From positions 1-16,830 of the forward strand of contig JBJEQG010000080.1 in assembly GCA_051881635.1 (NCBI GenBank): a DNA stretch of 16,830 nt. The letters are read 5' to 3'. The stretch is from JBJEQG01 sp051881635. GTDB lineage: Bacteria > Bacillota > Clostridia > Oscillospirales > Acutalibacteraceae. Made by a program: the position numbers and the translations under genes. The notes beneath the pieces are model-generated. The model searched no databases. It was given only the letters and a program-made list of their open reading frames with translations, and was not told the origin of the DNA. Of this stretch, positions 14,553 to 16,830 are shown one piece after another; position 1 is the stretch's first letter, and every line of letters starts with the position of its first letter.

Positions 14553-15512
14553 ATGTCCGAAATTGAATTATCCGTTATCATTCCTTCCAGAAATGTAGAA
14601 ACAAAGATAAAGAACATCATTCTTTCCGTATTTCAGGAATTGAAAGATATCAATGCAGAGTTTATTATTATTGATATGAACTCTTCAGATTCCACCGTTT
14701 TTAAGGCTTTTTCGATTATGAAGGAATATCATATTGCTGGTCATGTCATTCAAAGCGGGGCTGTTCCAATTGGAGCAGCATTAAATATGGGAATTTTCAA
14801 GGCAAGCGGTAAATACATTACTTTTTTGTTTCCCAAAAGACTTTATAAAAATTTTATTAAAGCCTATTATAAAACAGCTATTGATGAAAATGCCGATTTC
14901 ATTTTTTCAACGCCGCCTTTTGCGGAAGATAAAATCACAGCCGCCCGTACAAATCTAAGTAATATAGATGGCGTTGATTTAGCAATTGGAATTATTAAAT
15001 CTATTGTTTATATTGACTTCGGTGCTATTATGCTGAAAAAAGAATTTGTTATCAGTAAGCATATTAAATTTTTGGAAGACTGCCAATATGGCTATGCTGA
15101 GGCATTTATTTTTAAAGTCATATTAGAAAATCCCAAAATCAGCTTTTCATCAGCAACCGTTGAACACGATATGGAAAATCGTGCGAAACAGGAGGAAGAA
15201 GATATTACCGCAAAAATCTGTTTTGAGCGTGTTGAAGCTATGTTACAGGTTTTTGAACTTATAAAGCAGAAGTATAAAGACAATCAATTATTGCTCAATA
15301 TTTTTGAATATCAGAAAATTCCGGAAACAATCTTTACCTGTATTGATTTACTTTTAGAAAAGGGGTTTAGTTACAAAGCCATTCGTACATCTATTCAGTT
15401 AAAAAAATATGATCACTTTTTGAAGTTTTCTAGGGTAACACCGCATAAACTCAGAAGAAATATTATTATTTGGCGTACAACGCCTTGGATGTATAAGCCT
15501 AAAAAAGGGTGA
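14553..15512 (+). CDS. Glycosyltransferase family 2-like protein lacking the DxD motif
   Basis: A 319-aa protein whose N-terminal half has the GT-A/GT2 fold pattern: ELSVIIPSRN (5-14), FIIIDMNSSDST (37-48) in place of the usual V-V-D-D-G-S-x-D, and PIGAALNMGIFKASGKYITFL (72-92). Where the nucleotide-sugar-binding D-x-D should follow, the sequence reads FPKR (93-96). Thus the metal-binding acidic residues are missing and the donor use is uncertain; an ED pair remains at 175-176. The C-terminal third (about 210-319) is helical and unrecognised. The start is ATG 14553 with GAGGTG 6 nt upstream; an in-frame GTG inside that SD is unlikely. It sits 14 nt after the HD gene and 4 nt before thiN. It may be an inactive or altered transferase. 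Confidence 0.8.
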   Translation: MSEIELSVIIPSRNVETKIKNIILSVFQELKDINAEFIIIDMNSSDSTVFKAFSIMKEYHIAGHVIQSGAVPIGAALNMGIFKASGKYITFLFPKRLYKNFIKAYYKTAIDENADFIFSTPPFAEDKITAARTNLSNIDGVDLAIGIIKSIVYIDFGAIMLKKEFVISKHIKFLEDCQYGYAEAFIFKVILENPKISFSSATVEHDMENRAKQEEEDITAKICFERVEAMLQVFELIKQKYKDNQLLLNIFEYQKIPETIFTCIDLLLEKGFSYKAIRTSIQLKKYDHFLKFSRVTPHKLRRNIIIWRTTPWMYKPKKG

Positions 15513-15516
15513 TTTT

Positions 15517-16152
15517 ATGCTTTCAAAAAAGTGCGTTTTAATTTGTGCATCACCTTACAGCGATATAGATTTTATTATCAAGTCCATTCCCAAAGATGCC
15601 TTTGTCGTTTGTGTAGACGGTGGTCATGTTTTAGCATTTCAAGGAAATATTTTTCCTCAACTTATTATAGGAGATTTTGACTCCTCAACATACCCATCAT
15701 ATCCAGATTGCGAGATTATATCCTTGCCAAAGCATAAAGATGATACAGATACCATGTATGCCATTAAAACCTGCTTAAACAGAGGTTTTAATGATTTTGA
15801 CATTTATGGTGCAACAGGTGGACGGGAGGATCATACTTTTGCCAATTTATGTGTCTTACAATTTTTGTCCGACAGAAATTGTACAGCTCGTCTGCTTGAC
15901 CAAAATACCGAAATTCTTTATCAAAAAAGTGGCACAAGAATTTATAAGCATTCGTACTATTCCTATTTTTCGATATTTCCGTTTGGTTGTTCAAATGCGG
16001 TTTTGACGCTCACAGGCTTTGAATATCCGTTGGAACACGGTGTTCTTAGCAGTGATTATCCTTTGGGTATCAGCAATTCTATTTTAGGCGAAACAGGCGA
16101 AGTCACTGTTCATGAAGGCAGTGTTATTATTATACAGACAAAGGAGTCTTAA
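15517..16152 (+). CDS. thiN: Thiamine pyrophosphokinase
   Basis: ThiN transfers pyrophosphate from ATP to thiamine, giving the cofactor thiamine diphosphate. The 211-aa product has the family motifs: VDGGHVLA (33-40), IGDFDSS (51-57), KHKDDTDT (72-79) with the acidic metal- and ATP-binding residues, and GATGGREDHTFANL (98-111). The C-terminal part has the usual beta-rich thiamine-binding domain with TLTGFEYPLEHG and GISNSILGETGEVTV. An AAAGGGTG SD precedes the ATG, 4 nt after the GT2-like stop. No TPP riboswitch is visible, so control appears to be through the shared operon. In Clostridia thiN often lies near spoVM, as here. Confidence 0.95.
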   Translation: MLSKKCVLICASPYSDIDFIIKSIPKDAFVVCVDGGHVLAFQGNIFPQLIIGDFDSSTYPSYPDCEIISLPKHKDDTDTMYAIKTCLNRGFNDFDIYGATGGREDHTFANLCVLQFLSDRNCTARLLDQNTEILYQKSGTRIYKHSYYSYFSIFPFGCSNAVLTLTGFEYPLEHGVLSSDYPLGISNSILGETGEVTVHEGSVIIIQTKES

Positions 16153-16156
16153 AACT

Positions 16157-16327
16157 ATGAATTGTGAAACTTGTACTTATTATGTTTTTGATGAAGATAT
16201 GGAGTGCTATATTTGTCAAATGCCGCTGGACGAAGATGAGGTAGAACATTTATTATCAGGCTCAAACCGTTCTTGTCCTTATTATCACTATGATGATGAA
16301 TATAAAATTGTATGCAAACAAAATTAA
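16157..16327 (+). CDS. Small cysteine-rich protein, DUF6472-like (56 aa)
   Basis: A 56-aa acidic protein with five cysteines in CETC (3-6), ECYIC (16-20), Cys40 and Cys53, a run of acidic residues (DEDEVE, 25-30) and CPYYHYDDEYKIVCKQN at the end. It resembles the short DUF6472 proteins of Clostridia; the paired cysteines suggest a small zinc-binding fold, with no known function. The ATG at 16157 has an AAAGGAG SD 10 nt upstream; upstream extension in the same frame overlaps thiN and is not needed. It directly follows thiN (4 nt gap). Confidence 0.82.
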   Translation: MNCETCTYYVFDEDMECYICQMPLDEDEVEHLLSGSNRSCPYYHYDDEYKIVCKQN

Positions 16328-16331
16328 ATTT

Positions 16332-16361
16332 TTGTGTCAAAATTGCCTGTTCTTGTATAGT
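16332..16361 (+). promoter_or_regulatory. Possible promoter before the 49-aa gene and spoVM
   Basis: TTGTGT (16332-16337) and TATAGT (16356-16361) are 18 nt apart. The match to sigma-A is weak, and a sporulation sigma factor could be involved instead, since B. subtilis spoVM is mother-cell expressed, but I see no clean sigma-E consensus. The 94-nt gap after the 56-aa gene does suggest separate initiation. Confidence 0.3.
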
Positions 16362-16421
16362 ATGATAGTGTCAGAGGAAAATTCAGTCCTCGATACTTAG
16401 CAAAAGGGGCGATGGGTTTCC

Positions 16422-16571
16422 ATGAGACACTGCATAAAAAGCGGCAATACGCTGGCTTTTGGACTTGGACTGATTGTATCCCTGATATTTCCACAGTGTT
16501 GGGTAACGGCAATTGTTGCCGTTCTGGTTATTGTCTTGTCTATCGTTTGTACGAAATGCGGCAGGCTGTGA
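16422..16571 (+). CDS. Small two-helix membrane protein upstream of spoVM (49 aa)
   Basis: A 49-codon frame from ATG 16422 to TGA 16569-16571. The product has a short basic start with Cys4, then two hydrophobic stretches, about residues 10-24 (TLAFGLGLIVSLIFP) and 27-43 (WVTAIVAVLVIVLSIVC), joined by a tight P-Q-C turn, and ends in a K-C-G-R tail: a membrane hairpin. I recall similar short hydrophobic proteins in Clostridia but no named function. An AAGGGG lies about 12 nt upstream, slightly far. The gene ends 17 nt before the spoVM ATG with the spoVM SD between, suggesting co-expression in sporulation. An overlapping frame (ATG 16412) that runs into spoVM is the competing reading, but its peptide is unlike a protein family. 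Confidence 0.68.
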   Translation: MRHCIKSGNTLAFGLGLIVSLIFPQCWVTAIVAVLVIVLSIVCTKCGRL

Positions 16572-16588
16572 GTAAGGGGGATAATCAT

Positions 16589-16684
16589 ATGAAGATTGTT
16601 GTTGTAGATCGGCCCAAATTCTTTGGTTTCTTTTTAAGGAAATTTTTTGGCATTCCAAAAGTCAAAGATATAGCTGAAACCTAA
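16589..16684 (+). CDS. spoVM: Stage V sporulation protein M (SpoVM)
   Basis: SpoVM is a tiny amphipathic peptide that recognises the convex forespore membrane and anchors the SpoIVA coat basement layer, needed for coat and cortex formation. This 31-aa product begins MKIVVVDRPKFFGFFLRKFFGI, matching the SpoVM pattern of a short N-terminal strand, a Pro-Lys/Arg-Phe turn and an amphipathic helix with a Gly-Ile end; clostridial versions start with the same KIVV. It is slightly longer than B. subtilis SpoVM (26 aa), with a VKDIAET tail. The ATG at 16589 has AAGGGGG 7 nt upstream. A strong terminator follows. It is the main evidence that the organism forms spores. Confidence 0.85.
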   Translation: MKIVVVDRPKFFGFFLRKFFGIPKVKDIAET

Positions 16685-16691
16685 AAAACAT

Positions 16692-16734
16692 AAAGAGCGG
16701 CAAGGTTATCGAAACCTGCGGCTCTTTTATTTTG
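16692..16734 (+). terminator. Terminator after spoVM, probably bidirectional
   Basis: AAAGAGC (16692-16698) pairs with GCTCTTT (16721-16727); inside, GCA/TGC and GGTT/AACC extend the stem with one mismatch and one bulge. It is followed by TTATTTTG on the plus strand, and on the minus strand by TTTATGTTTTTT, so it could also stop a gene coming from the right. Confidence 0.8.
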
Positions 16735-16753
16735 CAAAAATTTATTTATGTTT

Positions 16754-16828
16754 TTACCGATTGAAACATACAATTTTCCATTTCGTTTCTTTCCGTAATC
16801 TGTTTTCAAAAAACAATGCAAATAAAGC
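16754..16828 (-). CDS. Possible C-terminal end of a convergent gene (partial)
   Basis: On the minus strand an open frame enters from the right edge and stops at 16754-16756, coding for 24 residues (ALFALFFENRLRKETKWKIV and four more). The convergent orientation and the bidirectional terminator just beyond its stop fit the end of a real gene, but 24 residues are too few to recognise a family, and chance open frames of this length are common. Confidence 0.25.
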   Translation of the reverse strand, partial: ALFALFFENRLRKETKWKIVCFNR

Positions 16829-16830
16829 TA

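Noticed and set aside
16374..16391. Small GAGGA/TCCTC hairpin in the leader of the 49-aa gene as an attenuator
   Set aside because: Only 5 bp, with no T-run or alternative pairing seen.
16412..16588. N-terminal extension of SpoVM to a 90-aa protein
   Set aside because: The extension overlaps the better-supported 49-aa frame, has no protein character, and SpoVM has its own SD and normal short length.

Overview
The window is AT-rich, ordinary-looking bacterial chromosome from a spore-forming low-GC Clostridia member, most likely a gut Oscillospirales/Ruminococcaceae-type anaerobe. The main reasons are a fused IspH/ribosomal-S1 gene sitting after cmk and plsC (a Clostridia hallmark), a SpoVM peptide gene, a short Cys-rich DUF6472-type gene next to a thiamine pyrophosphokinase, and strong AGGAGG-type ribosome binding sites throughout. 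No transposase, phage gene, tRNA, rRNA or CRISPR array was seen.

Layout. Positions 1-7046 are read on the minus strand and 7297-16684 on the plus strand, diverging from a spacer (7047-7296) with a good sigma-A-type promoter in each direction. Reading leftwards from the divergence: (i) a CPA2 cation/proton antiporter; (ii) an 88-aa disordered, unrecognised protein followed, after a hairpin terminator, by a FAD oxidoreductase with a C-terminal Rieske domain; (iii) a three-gene unit of two WYL-domain regulators and the RNA ligase RtcB, with promoter and palindromic operator candidates before the first regulator and before rtcB; (iv) a gene-free left end (1-445) holding the rtcB terminator and a strong leftward promoter for a gene just outside the window.

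Reading rightwards: an RpiR-family SIS regulator overlapping a BaiN/HI0933-family flavoprotein; then, from its own promoter, cmk, two PlsC-type acyltransferases and ispH-rpsA (lipid, nucleotide, isoprenoid and translation housekeeping), closed by a terminator at 13338-13371. After it comes a tight run of a YwlG/TIGR01440 protein, an HD-domain phosphohydrolase, a GT2-like protein lacking DxD, thiamine pyrophosphokinase and a 56-aa Cys-rich protein, then a 49-aa two-helix membrane protein and SpoVM, ending in a bidirectional terminator at 16692-16734.

The most interesting points are the WYL-WYL-RtcB unit as a candidate regulated RNA-repair module, a probable AUA (or AUU) start codon for the second acyltransferase, a strong internal ribosome binding site in the ispH-rpsA fusion that could release a free S1 protein, and two very short genes (49 aa, and 31-aa SpoVM) at the right end that standard gene calling tends to miss. 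I do not see a convincing wholly new multi-gene defence or biosynthetic system; the RtcB/WYL unit is the closest candidate.
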